Part shown: positions 1 to 14,960 of the stretch, one piece after another | Position numbering within the stretch: the first letter of the stretch is position 1 | How the letters are laid out: the number at the start of each line of letters is the position of its first letter | Assembly (NCBI GenBank): GCA_016617855.1 | Contig: JAECUM010012879.1 | Location: 1 to 64,000 of the forward strand | Direction of reading: 5' to 3' | Source of the DNA: Megalonaias nervosa | Lineage: Eukaryota > Mollusca > Bivalvia > Unionida > Unionidae | DNA: 64,000 nucleotides | Notes under the pieces: generated by a model | Told to the model about the DNA's origin: nothing | Database searches by the model: none | Seen by the model: only the letters and a program-made list of their open reading frames with translations | Translations under genes and position numbers: made by a program

Positions 1-2275
1 GCTGTCCATTATCTGATGCTGTCAAGATCTCCACCTAATTGATAGTAACAAGAAGGTGCGCTTTCATATCTTTGCAGTCGATTTTGGAAATGGAACATTT
101 CTGGAAGAGTTCGTCAAATTAATGCTTACAGCTGAGTCAAGTGGACAGAAACGTATTGCTCGGTAAGGAAAAGAGTTTACCTTTTCTCTGTGAACGTTTG
201 GCTTACTTTTCATGAACTTACAATTTAAAAAAGCGCACGAAGCCTCCAAGTTATTGAATGGGTTTTTTTTTTTCTTTCTCAGCATCTATCGTATCGTCTA
301 CAGTACATCACTCTAGAGTCAGTAAATAATAAAAATATAATTTTATTTAAGTTTTAAAAAGAGAATTTGAATATATTTGGCATATTATCTCAAGGTACAT
401 ATAACGATTTTAAGACTTTTCCATCTTCGAAGTATACAACGTTATAGCCTTGTATAGAAGAAGGCAACCGTACGTTCGTCACTTATACATTGTAAGTCTT
501 TGCATCAAGTTGCTATTTTCATTCTGTCTTCCCTGTTGCAATATTCCAGTTGTGTCAAGAAAGCAATGTTTTTGAAGTAAACAAAATGACGTTTAGGCTT
601 CAGATTAGATAAAAGATTTTTTTTAAAACTAAAGTCAAAGAGAACGTTAATAAAAGTTAGCACTGATCCTTAATACATAATTAAACGCTTATTAAAACAC
701 GTACCGATGTATGAAAACTGTATCCCTTCCATGGGTATGTGCAGAAATGGAGACAATTTTGTAACAAAAATGGTTGAACACGTTCTTGAAAATAATCCGC
801 TCACAGATTTTACCAATATAACGGAGTAATGAAATGCTCTGTAATTAGAGACCTTAGATCGATCGCCCTTCTAAAAATATAGGAATGACATTTGCAAGCT
901 TTAACTGATCCTTCAGTTTCATTGTATGTAAAGACACTAAAAGTAATGTAAATGGTTTATTTTTGGCAACCGTTGGCAGTATAAAGTCCGCAAAACTGAC
1001 CTACATTTCTATTCACGAAATGAAATTGTCGACCCTGTTATCGTGATTTCGAACCATTTTGCTTGAGAGTACCTATGATTTGAGATTTTGTTAATTTCAT
1101 TTATAGGCTTTTGCTTAATTAGAAGCATGAAATGATGCTGAAAAAAAAAAAAACCGTAACTTACATCGATAATACGTACCAGAAATAAGTAGTCTCTCTG
1201 ATTGGGCGTATGTAAGAAATGTTTTCATTGGTTGTGGTAAATGTTACAAACAACGGCAGTAGAAATGAAATTTTACATATAAAATTGCTGTTTGTAAAGT
1301 TCAGTGCAACGAAGATTCTCATTTCAAGGCAAAAAGTTAAATATTGATTGATCGATATAAAAAAAAAAAAAATAAATAAAAAAAAAAAAACCCAGCTCTG
1401 CCTCTTTTGCAAAAGATAATTTGCAAGGGAGGCAAATCTTGCTGGAATAAAAGTTCAAAATGGAGGATGGACCGTAATAGTCTCATTCCGTCTGCGTGAA
1501 TTAGATATGCATCGTGTAAGACATAGGCCTAATTATCCATATTTTCCAGTCACAAGTTCGTTTCGTAAAATGGGCACATTACTTAATGCATGAGAAGCAA
1601 AGGCACAGGGCTTAGTTGTCTATCTTTAATTTGCCCTTGATTGGAATCACCCATGGTTGTTTGATATTACATAAAATCCGTCGTGAAATAAGATGTTTGC
1701 ATGCAGTAGAAACCTATATTCAAGTTGACATAAAGCTTCTACTTTACATTTTAAGGCGAGTTTGCGATATTTTATATTGTAGTTGCAGACAATTAAGTAA
1801 TAATTCAATGCAAAGGTATAACCAGTAACCTTCTCCTAGAAACAGTCGCTTATGCGAAAAAAAAAAAACTTTCAAAGTGGACATGCGCGGATAATCACGA
1901 TAACTGGTACATCACGATGACTGGTCACTAGTCGGTACCGTTCTCTGGACCGAAGACATAATCAGTAAGCAAAAAAAGAATTGTATCTATAACACATTGC
2001 CTCGGGGCTAATAAAATTCGAGTACATGTGGTAGGTGATCATTTTTTTTCAACTGAAAAAATTATACATTATATCATACTCATTTAAGAGGTCTGATTTA
2101 TTTTTATCTGTATATACTGGTCGCGGGTTTTCATTTAAGAATGGCGGTGTATTACATAATCAATTTGTTTCTTTCCCAAGAGATTTTATAAAATACAAAA
2201 TAATTTTAAAACAGTTTCTGCTGTTATCTGAAAGTAGTTCATCTAAATTGGTCAGATTTTAGTGGAACAGAAGGC
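1..2275. other. AT-rich non-coding stretch, no gene seen
   Basis: Only short A/T homopolymer runs (for example 1141-1153 and 1361-1390) stand out. The short open frames have no recognisable motif or codon signature. Confidence 0.6.
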
Positions 2276-2308
2276 AGTGTTGCGGCCTATGGGAATTAAA
2301 CATAATTT

Positions 2309-2570
2309 GACTAACCAACGCCTGTTCTTAGCGAACAACGCCTATTCTGACGGACCAGCACCTATTTTAACTAACACATATTCTGTCTGATCAACACCTA
2401 TTCTGAGTGATAATTAAATATTACAAAGTTCAATCACCTCAATACTTATATTGATAGACCAACATATATTCTGACTGATCAATACATATTATGACTGAAC
2501 GACACATTTTTCTGATTGACCAAAACCTATTTTTGCTGATCAACACCTTTTCTGATAATATCCAGACAAA
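2309..2570 (+). repeat. Degenerate 20-bp tandem array, left member of an inverted pair
   Basis: About 13 diverged units resembling TGATCAACACCTATTCTGAC. The reverse complement of the same unit forms an array at 6985-7320, so the two arrays face each other across 4.4 kb. This may be the arm of a foldback-type element. Confidence 0.75.
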
Positions 2571-2833
2571 TAGCAACGCAACTGTTCCAAATGCCTCTCT
2601 CCTACATACTCTAAAGAAGAAACATTTTTTTCTTGTGGGTTAAAGGTGTTGGATGATTAATAGGTTGATTAGTGCCCATAGCATAACTGCCCTTTTACGT
2701 ATGGTTTAATTTGCATATATTTGAGTTCATGTTTGTTTTAAGCTCATGTATCAGCTGCATTAACTATCCTCTAACTTGCAATCATCCATGTTAGTGACCA
2801 TCATATCACTTCCTTTCTCGCAAGCGTTGATAG

Positions 2834-3112
2834 ACCGCTCCAGTGATGGTCTAGTGGTTAGAGCGTCGCGGGTTCGAATCCCATATCAAAGACTTATAAA
2901 AATGGTACTAACAGATGCCACGCTAGGCGCTCAGCATTAAGAGGTTGGTGTTAGGACTGGCTGGCCTGGTGTCAGGATAATGTGACTGGTGGGATATCGT
3001 GCAACATGTCTGAGGCATGATTTTCCAGTGCTAGACATCACTATAACTGCCACACTGAAGACATCGTAGTGATATGACTGACAAATTGATAAATCTACGT
3101 TAAAAATCCAGG

Positions 3113-3161
<49 letters not shown>
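2834..3161 (+). mobile_element. SINE family A, copy 1
   Basis: tRNA-derived head with an A-box-like GTCTAGTGGTTAGAGCG and B box GGTTCGAATCC; part of the D-to-anticodon region is deleted. The body shares 'AGGCGCTCAGCATTAAGAGG' with copies at 20970 and 54690. It ends ACGTTAAAAATCCA and a CA microsatellite (3114-3161), which behaves as the SINE tail. Confidence 0.85.
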
Positions 3162-3164
<3 letters not shown>

Positions 3165-4171
3165 AAATGTTGATGTTGGTTGTTAAAGGATGCTTTGTTT
3201 TTTAACTTGGAATGTGGGTTATGATTTTGCCTGCTAGTGATCATTACTTAACTTTCTTTTATCTGTTTTGTTTATAGGGTATGTGTTGGATGGTAATGGT
3301 GGCTGTTGGATTGTAAATAGCTGTGTTAAGTGGTAAGGTGTAAGATTTGCATTGTAAAACAAAATTATCTGTAACTGGTTCTGTATTTGCCTGTCCATCC
3401 TATTTGGCGACCACTATTCAAATTGCATAGACGGCTATACTGGTCCTAATCTTAAAGTTGTCAGCCATTGAAAACCACTGTGAACTTTATGCTCGCTGTT
3501 TAAAAGTATGTACGTACGTAGGTATGTATGTATGTAATTATGTATGTATCGTTTAACGGCATCTCTGTCATTTGTTTCTATAGGGTACCAACCAAAGTAA
3601 AATTCGAAATTTAAAATTGAAGAATTACAAAGAAACTTTAGGAACATAAATCCTTCCCAATATATGTAAACATGAAGTACGAGAATATAGAATGTAATAT
3701 GCAATGATGTTAATATTCTAAAAAAGCTATATACAATTAAATATAAAAGTAACAAACATAAATTAAATAAAACATATTGTTAATTTTTATGCGAACGGCA
3801 TTACCTCTAGAGCTCCAAATATTTTCAAAGGTGACGCATCACTGTACAGTTTCTACATCGATTTCACATCAAAATATATATTTCTCGTAGAATGGAAGTC
3901 AACTCACTTATCAAGAATGTGTTCCACTGGACTCTGGCAGATGTTAGACTCTGATCGGGGTTCCCACTTTAAGAGGTATGCATCAGTTAGGAACGCGAAC
4001 TGCACAATATCATGTCTTCGATATTGTTCTGTCTGCGGGATGCCACTATACAATAATGAGCCTGATGTCGAGGTTATGAACTTGTTGGCTGAGTTGTCAT
4101 TCCACATAGTTTGTCAAGTATGAAGAACATGCTAATTTACATATATATGTTAAGTCAGTATATGGAATTTT

Positions 4172-6170
4172 CTATTTAGAAATGGGTGAGTGCAGGGTAG
4201 CTTTGGCTGCTTTATCTATCCTTTCATTACCCTTTATACCAATGTGATTAGGCAGCCAACAGTACAGAATACTCTTTCCAGACTGTAGGAGCAAATTGTA
4301 TTTCTGTAATGTCTGGAATATTAACGGTTTGTCAGATATGAAGTTTGCAAAGCCTTCAGTGTGCAGATAGATCGGAATATGAAATCTGCACATACCAATC
4401 AATACCAATCAGAGTCTGAGTTACATTTACATAATAATAACACGTACAACCAGAGCAAGACCTTGTCATCTGTTCCCCAATCTATTTTCGCCACGGCTCT
4501 TATTAAATCCATGGCTTTATGACATTGGTCTCTCACGTATGGAATATAAAGAAGGAAAGTTAGTAAACGGTTTTAAAAAAACCCACTTAAACTTTATTCT
4601 CCTCCTCAAAAGTAAACAAAACAACCTTCAAAATATAAATTCGTTGAGAATGGCAAAAGTGCCAGAAAATTTTAGAGTTCGAAATTATAACCCGTTTTCT
4701 TCTGCCCATTTCTGAGCTCTGTTCATCTAGTCGTGTATATATAATGAAAAGCCTGTTCCTAGATTAAGACATTTCACGTTGCTATTCTTTTTATAGTCAA
4801 TAGCGTAATTACTGATATAATGTCCAGTGCTACACCCATTTCCCGAGGATAGCTTGTCTATTTGAACTAATAATATTAGATCCAAGGTTGGATATGCTGT
4901 CATTCCTTGTAGTGTCCTTACCTTTCCTCAGTTCCTTCTTTATGAAATCTTTTATATAAACTCTGACAAGATGGTATGTTGTTCTTCTCTGCCGTCTAAA
5001 TTTACATTAAAAGTCTTATTGCAGTTTGTTGGAGTCGTGATGCCAGTGAAGTATTTTATTTCTAATGCTATGGTTTTACAAAATGCGCATGGTTAATGAT
5101 AGGGAAGGATCGTTGGAAGTGTTTGTATCCACGTTTTGGTGTTAGTATCACTTCTAGCCAAGTCTGTGGGAAGTCGCCAGTTTCCCAAATCATATTGAAA
5201 AAGTTTGGCAGTGTAATGAGAGCTGTATGTGGTAAATATTTGAAACCTTGATGGTGGATATCAGCTTGTCCTGCTGATGTTTCAAGATCTCGATTAAACC
5301 TCTCTTGTAAACTCTCTGACGGTGAAAGTTTAATACTAATCTTCATGATCAGCAGATCTGAGCTGTAAATGAACCTTTCTTTCGAGTTTTTGACGGTAGA
5401 AGCTTTCAAAATATTTCTTCCGCCAATGCACTGAACTTATGGTAGGGTCGTGGCCCTTTCAGCAGATGTCTTTATATGTTTGATACCGCTACTTTTATTT
5501 TTGCCAATTTTTTTTTGTCATACTTATTTAATAAGGGAACTGAGTTCATCCTAGAGACACAAGATCTCTCTAATGATTCGAAGAGCTTTGATATGTACCA
5601 CATTCATTTGGCTTTTCAGTTGTTGGATTTGACCTTGAAATGCTTAAGGTGGGATATATTTACCCTTTCCTGGTGTTGCATTTCCAAGTATCATCAAGCC
5701 ATGATTTGTAAACACGTTTAGGACCCTTGAAGTGTTTGGTAATTTATCTCCAGCAACAGCCTAGACTTTGTAAATAAGGATATTGAATCCTTATATGCTT
5801 TTAAAGCTGATGCAAAGACTGATTAAAACCTTTTCCAACAAGCTTTGTTTTATTACCGTTCCAGCCTTAGCCTTTTAGGTTTTTGAGTTGTACTTCTTAA
5901 GTATGTTGGAAAGTGGTCACTACTACAGAGGTTGTTACCAACATCCTAATAGTAGTTTAGAAAGAGATGGATTGCAGATGGTCGGATCTAAGGGTGAGAA
6001 GGATCCTTTGGAGCGATGAGTGTAGGTATACGACTAATCAATGAAAAGGCCAAGACTGTGTTTTTAAACAAATCTTCTCTTTGTTGCCCTCTCTCGTTAA
6101 TATTCTTACAGCATCATGATGGTCGTTAAAGTCACCAAATTAAAAAAAAGGGTCGTTAACCGTTCTTAAA
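4172..6170 (-). pseudogene. I/Jockey-like LINE remnant with RNase H, minus strand
   Basis: Decayed non-LTR retrotransposon. In minus-strand order: an APE-endonuclease remnant (GDFNDHH around 6115-6143, then GSFSPLDPTICNP near 5.99 kb); an RT region with SAG-X-DIHHQ...LPHTALITL and FFNMIWETGDFPQTW (5068-5409); the RT palm/thumb motif QKWAEENG near 4.70 kb; and an RNase H end with SILYCWLPNHIGIKGNERID (4172-4408). Frameshifts and stops separate all of these. The RNase H downstream of RT points to an I/Jockey-group element rather than RTE. It lies inside the inverted 20-bp arrays, so it may be a secondary insertion. Ends are not resolved. Confidence 0.8.
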
Positions 6171-6984
6171 GACATAATTAAACTGACTGATTGGTGTCTT
6201 TGGAGGGAGATATATTCAGAAAAGTCACAAACATTTGTTTATGGAGTCACGAACGGCTAAAGCTAGTAAAGTAATACTGAGATTTATTTGGCTGTAAGGA
6301 ATTTTGTTTTGTATTATGATAGACACTCCTTCAGAAGGATTTCCAATATTTCTTGATAAAATATTCTGTGTTGATATGCTTTATGAAAACCACAATCGTT
6401 TTCTTTTATAGCGGACTCATCGAGGCAGACAACTGTTTGTTTGGGGATTGGGGTTGGGGGAGGGGTAAGTGGATGACTAATTTCATCAATATTTGCCTTC
6501 AAACCGCGGCAGTTCTATTGTGTTATGGTGTCAGCCACTTATTGAAGTGATGGAAGTACGGGATTTCAGCGGCTTTTTCTTCGTGCGGTTTAGGGGTCGG
6601 GGTCGGGTGGGGTGGGCTCTTCAGTGTCCATACTCTCTTGACTTCCAGATTTATTAAAGAAGTTCATAAGATAGTCAGATACTTGCTGAAGTGTAACAGA
6701 TTCTTCTTTCGTCAAACTTGAGGTACATACACTACTTTGAAAGGTTATAGCTCGGTTAGCTTTTGATTCTCATCAGTGTACACGAGTCCTGGTTACAGTC
6801 TTAGAACTAACTCGAGAGTCTTTTGTTGAACAAGGTTTATGTAATCTTATTATTGAATCGACTGAATATGGTCAGTCTTGTCTTCATATTGCTCTATAAA
6901 TAAGCTTGAATTTCCAACAACAGAGTAAGCAAGAGAATGCCATTTGGTAAACTGCATCGTTATTTGTCTACATATTGTCGTAAA

Positions 6985-7320
6985 ATGTGAAGGTTAGTCA
7001 AAATAGACGTTTATTATTCAAAATAGGTGTTAATAAAGTAAGAATAGGTATTGGTAAGTTCGAATCTTTTATTGATCTGATAGAATATCTATTAATTAGC
7101 TAGAATAGGATTTTGCAGTCAGAAATGATATGGATGAGGAATAATAATAATTGTTCAGTCTTAATAGTCAGAACAGATGTTGGTCAGTCAGAATAGGTGT
7201 TGGTCAATCAGAATAGGAATTGATCAGTCAGATGTTAGTTAATAAAAATATGTTTGTCAGTTAAAATAGGAGCCGTTTACTCAAAATAGTTTAAAGTCAG
7301 TCACAATGTGTTGGTCACGC
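6985..7320 (-). repeat. Degenerate 20-bp tandem array, right member of an inverted pair
   Basis: Units resembling GTCAGAATAGGTGTTGGTCA, the reverse complement of the array at 2309-2570. The clearest copies are at 7160-7230. The outer flanks of the two arrays do not obviously match beyond the repeats. Confidence 0.75.
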
Positions 7321-7329
7321 AGAGTGACT

Positions 7330-8190
7330 CATTGTCTGCTATTACCGGGGTAAGTGTACCCCCTCTTCTATTGTTTCATATGTTAAACTCCTACAAGTCC
7401 CCTGGAGTCAAACGTGATGCTTTTTCCCATATGGGGTCATATTGTTATCCATAATGTTAAATTCCCGTAAAGTTTTCATAACGTCAATACTATTATCCGT
7501 AATGTTAAATTTCGATACACTTCCATGGGGTCCCATTCTCATCGAAAACCCCATGCCATCCTATACCGTCCAAAATATGCCGTAATGTGAAACTTTCTAT
7601 ACATAATATTGTGGCTTCCAATACTACTGATTTTCATTTCGCAGTTTCCTGTATATTATTAATGTTGCTCATTTTATGGTTTTGTATGTCCACAGGTTTA
7701 TTTTATTTCAATGTTTTTTTTTTTTAGTTTATATCTTTTTCTCGTCTCGTTTCTCAGCTGTGAAACAAATCAAACTTTATCAGACGGTCTAACATTTACA
7801 AACTGATGGTATACATCTACTAAATTTGTCTAATTTTGACTCAAAGTGTTCGTGACTCGCTTACATCTCTGCTGCTAACAAACATTTTAATACAGCTAAT
7901 AATTTTGTTTAATCTCATAATCTCCTTTATATACGAGATGGCTTTCTTGCAAATAACTTATTTACATGACAGACCACTATGCTTAAGAGAATGGTCTCGT
8001 AGTAATCATTGTTATTTTGGTCGATATTCAAAACGCCCGTCTCGTCACATCCAAACTACTGGAAATCACAACAGTATCAGGCAGTGTAGCACAATGCTAA
8101 GTACACAGGTATAACCTTGACAGTAGTGTTTTCTAAAAGCAGATCGTATAACCTGCCGTTGAGGACTTTCCGCAGATCAATTAAAATTAC
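7330..8190. other. Non-coding stretch with weak repeats
   Basis: From 7420 to 7590 a loose repeat recurs (phrases such as CCATAATGTTAAATT and ATGGGGTC). No coding signal is seen. Confidence 0.5.
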
Positions 8191-8204
8191 ATATGGCGAA
8201 GAAA

Positions 8205-8270
8205 CACAAACACACAAACACACACACACACACACACAATAATAATATCATCATGACATATATATATATA

Positions 8271-8357
<87 letters not shown>
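8205..8357. repeat. CA and AT microsatellites
   Basis: CA units to 8239, then AT units from about 8259 to 8357. GATA-like TATC units follow at 8370-8430. Open frames across this run are translations of the repeat. Confidence 0.95.
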
Positions 8358-8360
<3 letters not shown>

Positions 8361-8773
8361 AGATGTGTGTTTATCTATCTATCTATCGTGTGTGTGTGTT
8401 TATCTATCTATAACTTTATCTATCTATCTATCGTGATGTTTTTTTACCTTGAATACGAAACCCTTTTCGTTTATCATGCGGTCAACATTGGTTTTATTAT
8501 CGCGCCTCATTTATCACTCCCTAAAGGATTTGATTTCACCTCGAAATAAAGATAGCAGACTAAACGCACAAGAAACTTTTATTGAGAATTTAAGCAAAGT
8601 GCATTTCAACACTTTTTTAAAAACAAGATATCTCTGTCAATTGAAATTTTATGACCCTAAAAATGAATGAAGATAGGCTTTACATATGAACTGCTTCTTA
8701 GAGCATCTGAGTTCAAAGTCTAGGCATATGAATACAAGATCATGTTAATTTTAGAGGCCATATAAAAATTATC

Positions 8774-8857
8774 AGAGTCCTTATAAACACAGTAAGAGTC
8801 CATATAAACACAGTAAGAGTCCATATTAACACAGTTAGAGTCCATATAAACATTGTA
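8774..8857. repeat. 21-bp minisatellite, four copies
   Basis: Four head-to-tail copies of AGAGTCCATATAAACACAGT plus A, with a few substitutions in the last two. Confidence 0.85.
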
Positions 8858-9578
8858 GGTATTTTCACACTCAATACGGTTTTATGACTTATGCTTTCCG
8901 TACTCGGTTCAGCCAACCCATCGGTCTGCAACAATTTCGAAACATGCTATAATTATAGGTTACTGCATTTGTATGGGAAAATATGAACGAGGTTTTTTTC
9001 GGATGGATACTTCACGAACTTGGGAGTTTGTTGTGGACATTATTAATATCACGTTCATTCGTTTGCTTGTTTTAAAATTTCATTTGTGACTAGTAAACTC
9101 GTCCACATCAGTTTAATCATCTTTACTTTCAAATACACAAAACAGTTGGTTTAGTTCACCCACAAACAAATATCGGTCTGCAAAAATTTCGAAAATGCTA
9201 TAATTTATTTTACTTGACACGTAGATATGTGAAAGTGAACGATATTACCTTTATTTGTGCCATTCGTCTTCCCCAAACTCTTAACAAGCGTTGGCTTTTT
9301 AGAAGTACTCAGTAAGTGTACGTATATTGTTGATGTTGTAAGTTTGAAAATATATAAGTAAATAAGGCAATAAATGTAGAAACAAATAGAATATAAAAAT
9401 GAAAATTATCAAAAATACATTTCTCAGGTTTCTTAATTTTGGTTTCATATTTGATTGCAAATATTGTACATAGATTTTTATCTCGCCAGTATGGTGTTTT
9501 TCTGTAGATCATTTGAGACAAGTCATAGCAGAATTTCAGAATTTTTACTTTCAACGGTTTATTGTCAAAGTGCTTTCC

Positions 9579-9580
<2 letters not shown>

Positions 9581-9625
<45 letters not shown>
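9581..9625. repeat. (GT)n microsatellite
   Basis: About 22 GT units. The flanks do not match the SINE-A tail. Confidence 0.95.
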
Positions 9626-9629
<4 letters not shown>

Positions 9630-9639
9630 GGTGTAAAAT

Positions 9640-11990
9640 GAGAATATATGAATAAAGAACTGACAGCAAAAGTGTCTATTCTTGGCTCATGTGAAATTAT
9701 AGGCTATGAACAGACATTATGACGTCTTTATGTGTAAAATTGCTTGTAATGAAGGTCATAATCTACGAACAGTGAGTTTAATGGGGTTCTTGACTTCTGC
9801 TTGAACTGTGGTGGCCAAATAGCCTCGATCAATATGGTCTGAGTGATTCTTATAGATGCACATATAGGCATAGAGTTGATAGTTCATTTACGCAGGTTTA
9901 ATGTGCACCTAAAAGAAATGTAATCGTCACCACATATAATTTACAAAGTAATAGCAAGAACAATACAAGCAACAAAACGGATTGTAATAATGATACCTAA
10001 ATGTATGTATTTTTCGTAAGTTTAGAATTAGCTGAAATCTACAAATTACAGTAACATTAGTTAACAAGAAAATGAGTTTCCAGTCGATTTATTCTCACGG
10101 TATTTTAAGATTTCTCAATTACTTCAGACTATCCGGGAATTTCAGAATATGGAAAATCGAGCAAAATGATGGAAGACACATACATACGACAATGGGCTAT
10201 ATACAGGTGCGGATCCAGGAAAATCGTTGGGGAAGGAGGTGGAGTCGTAAAAAATGGGCAAGTGGTATGGGGGATGAAACCTTGGTGTGGGGCCTCTGGA
10301 AGCATCTGCATTTTATGCGTTTTCTAGGCATAATGTTCGCCTTCTGACTTCCAAGAAAACTTCCTATAGGAAACATTCCTTTTATTTCGCACTTAATTTT
10401 TGGTGGGCAGTAGTGGGGACGCTGAGTTGGCTCACCCCAACCCCACCTTGGATCAGACCCCAAAATTTTGTCAGTAAAGAAATTTTTTCGCATCAGACTG
10501 ATTGCTGAAGGGTATAATGTGTTTTCGAGACAGACTTGGTAGTGATGCCCATATACGAACACAAACAACAACTTTACTATTAGGTCAGTCAGCAACTCAT
10601 TAGCACTATCATCATTACAGCGAAGATGAATATCACTGAAAATGTATGAAAGCTTCAATTTATGGTGTTTAATTAAGGACATTATGACAATTTTAGCAAG
10701 AAATATAATAATAAATACGCATATATGGCAACTTTAATCTGGGACATTCTTTTATTTTTCTTTCTTTTATTTGGGGTGTATAGTGTATTAATTATTTTGT
10801 TTTAAATTGCACAATTAATTGAAAGTGTCCAAAAAAAAGGTCGTAATGACTGGATTTTCATAGCAATAATGGAGTAATGGATGTATATGGGGGTTCGGAT
10901 TAATACAAACATATTTTTCCTCAGTTTAAATGGTGCGATTGTCACAGAAAACAGAAAATAATTGTGGTCTTCTCAAAATCACCCTCCCACCACCAAGCCG
11001 TCCTCGTAGCAACAAAGAATCCTAGAATGAGATTTAAAAAAAAAAAAACGTAAGACGTAGTAAATAAATAAATATTTGGTCGCCAATCCAAGTTTAAAGG
11101 CTTCGCTTCCTACGTTTGCTTCACCCCAAAGACCGCATCAAGACATCTAGGCCGTCTAGTGAACGTTACATAAATGTGTAAAAACAATTGCTGAACAATA
11201 GATTCAGCAAAACAAAAAGTGTCAGCTTTAATTCGAATACACGATGACCGTACACAGTAAACATTGCAACGTGATGAAAGTGTATTTAGTGTAAAACAAA
11301 AATACCAATATAGGAAACATGACTGAGAAAGTATAGTGACCGAGGCTCTTCTATATTGTGTCTGGTAATGGAGTCGTGGGCAACTCTACAAATAATATTT
11401 AGCAGCTGAAAGACCCCTTTTCTAGTATTTTTCGCGTCGTGGCCTACTATTAGTACGTTCTTTTTAAGTTTTATCGACATTTTGCCAAAATTGAAATGGA
11501 ATTGGTCAGTTTACAAGTACTTATTTCACTCAAACTCGTTGCAAATAGTCTTCTAGACGCCAAAAATATTTAGAAAGATTTTGACCTTATTCACAAATAC
11601 CAATATTAAGCTATGCACTGGTAGAAGGTCAAGGTCACCAAAGACTTGTTCTACTTGTTTGTTGGAAACAGAGGATGCTGGGATTGTCGAAGTAGCTGCT
11701 CCAAACACCCCTCCTCATGTCGTATATTACCAGCCATCTCAAGAAGGTGCAATCTTGATGAAAGCACCAAAGTACATTAAACTTTTCATTCTGTAATATG
11801 AACGGTGCATACTCTAAAACTGGAAGACGCAGCGGAAATTGTTTAGTTGCTGAAAACATTGTGTCGTTAGATTACTAAACTAAACACATACTGTTCATCG
11901 CTTTCCTCGACTGAACAGTTAGTACTCGTCTTGCCCATGTTTCGCACCCGATTCTCGGATCTAAAATGGCAGCCACATTCCAAATTATAC
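9640..11990. other. Non-coding stretch; possible small inverted-repeat element near 10.2-10.47 kb
   Basis: GGTGCGGATCCAGG at about 10205 and CCTTGGATCAGACCCC at about 10448 are roughly inverted, with G-rich and C-rich shoulders. This is compatible with a small non-autonomous DNA transposon. The match is imperfect. Nothing else is recognised. Confidence 0.35.
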
Positions 11991-11994
11991 ATTC

Positions 11995-11996
<2 letters not shown>

Positions 11997-12028
<32 letters not shown>

Positions 12029-12029
12029 G
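11997..12029. repeat. (ATA)n microsatellite
   Basis: Eleven triplets, uninterrupted. Confidence 0.9.
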
Positions 12030-12432
12030 CTAGACTTTCTTTAACGAGGATAACACATATGGTCATGACTGACACATCTGCCAAGTAGTCCTCAATTTCT
12101 GTAATTGTTTATATTAAAAAAGAAGAAAAATATACAAAATTATACACACACACAGGTATCGTCGCACACTCATTCATACATATTCAACATGAATTAGTAT
12201 GTATGGCTATGTTGGGAAAGCTATACATATATGAATAATATTCTATACATAGGTACATATATTAAAGCAATACCTATCTAAATTAGTGTCATTTGGTTTT
12301 CTGTTGTAATTTTCCTTGTGTGTGTAGCTTATTAATCCACTGTACAAATTTTATGGAAATTATCAGCAAAGAGAAACAATGAGTCTGGAACAAAATATGT
12401 TATGTTTAGTACTGTGAACCAAATATTTACTT

Positions 12433-12488
12433 AATAGGTGTGCTGAAAAATGGCGTTAAGCCCCACAACAACAACAACAACAACAACT
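12433..12488 (+). mobile_element. SINE family B, 3'-end fragment
   Basis: TGCTGAAAAATGGCGTTAAG followed by a (CAA)n tail matches the 3' end of the fuller SINE-B copies at 20365 (minus) and 44172 (plus). The body is missing, so this is a 5'-truncated copy. Confidence 0.75.
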
Positions 12489-12830
12489 TAATAGGTTGTT
12501 TTAATGTTACAGTTACCTTGTCTCATTTAAGTCCTGTTATTATTGTCGCGCATCTGTTTCAAGTAGGAAACGGCAAATAACTCAAAAATAAATAAGTCAA
12601 TAGGATATGAAACCAATTAGGATCGACCATAGTTATATTCATAAGCCTCATTCGGTGGTCATTGATTAGATTACTTACATATATTGTGTGAAAGCAAGGT
12701 CAAACTCCGGCTATGCCACATCAACTAGAGCTACTGTAATTATCTCTATTTCAATCGAATATTTATACAAAATATGTATTCATGTATGTATTCGAATATT
12801 TATACAAAATATATATTCATGCATATTTAC

Positions 12831-13965
<1,135 letters not shown>

Positions 13966-13969
13966 TAAG

Positions 13970-14840
13970 TAACACAAAAGAGCGAAAACTAACAAGTTTT
14001 GTAACATTCTACAATTAATGTATTTCCCTAGAATGCAAAAGTGAAAATCTAAAAAGGACTTATAGTATTGTGAATAAAATTCCAGGTAGTCATACAAGTT
14101 CTATCACAAGTTCAAATGTATTCCAATGGTGTTCCAGATAAATTTCAATATTGAATGTGTTAATGTGCCTGTAGTATTGAAAGTGATAATGTGTGCCAAT
14201 GACCTGGAATGTGGCGATGTGTTAACTCGCTTTTGATGTATCGCAGTCGTATAATCCAAAATGGCCTTGGCAGTTTACTCTAATTCTAAATGAATGACTT
14301 TGTCCAAGAAGAATTAATGAGCACTTTGTAATTCGAGTGAATAATTTAAATAAATATATCCAACCAAATTAAAAATTGAGCACAACAATAAGACTGAATA
14401 AGCATCGGATGTTAAGTCATGAATGAGTAATTTTTCAAGTAAACAATATTGATATAAAAAGCTAGATCACAATATTAGAGCCAGGATGTAATTCAGTCTC
14501 CTTTCTAAACATTAAGAGTAGTCAACAAGTTTAGGAAATTCTAAGTGCAAGACTGATATCCTACATTCAGATAGAAGTAAATATGTACCTCCATTAACAA
14601 TGATCTGAATACTTAGCCTATAATCATAGCGAAATATTAGCCATGTATTATGTTGTTTACAAAAGAAATGTCACTATTAACTTGATTTTGGACAGAGGTC
14701 AGTTACAGATTACAGATATAAATAACATATGATCACTGTGAAAAGTCAACAAACAGTACAAATTAACTATACATAACACTTTCCCTCATAATAAACAGAA
14801 GGATTTATACAATAAAGCTTTCTTTTACACATCAGTCAAA
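13970..14840 (-). repeat. 3' LTR-like segment of the Gmr1-like element
   Basis: About 0.8 kb that aligns over its length with 41903-42663 (shared landmarks: ACTAACAAGTTT, AATATTGAATG, GTGAATAATTTAAATAAA). In both places the homologous block is followed by an AT microsatellite. Exact TG..CA ends were not defined. Confidence 0.7.
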
Positions 14841-14842
14841 TA

Positions 14843-14845
<3 letters not shown>

Positions 14846-14904
<59 letters not shown>

Positions 14905-14907
14905 GGA

Positions 14908-14954
<47 letters not shown>
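14846..14954. repeat. (AT)n microsatellite, two blocks
   Basis: AT units to 14900, a short TGCAGGAG interruption, then AT units again to 14954. Confidence 0.95.

Positions 14955-14960
<6 letters not shown>

Noticed and set aside
8193..8549. Open frame rich in Tyr-Ile
   Set aside because: A translation of the AT microsatellite. The same holds for similar frames at 14836, 25885, 34872 and 39784.
11581..11796. 71-codon plus-strand gene
   Set aside because: No motif; an equally long frame lies on the opposite strand; no splice signals in keeping with an exon.
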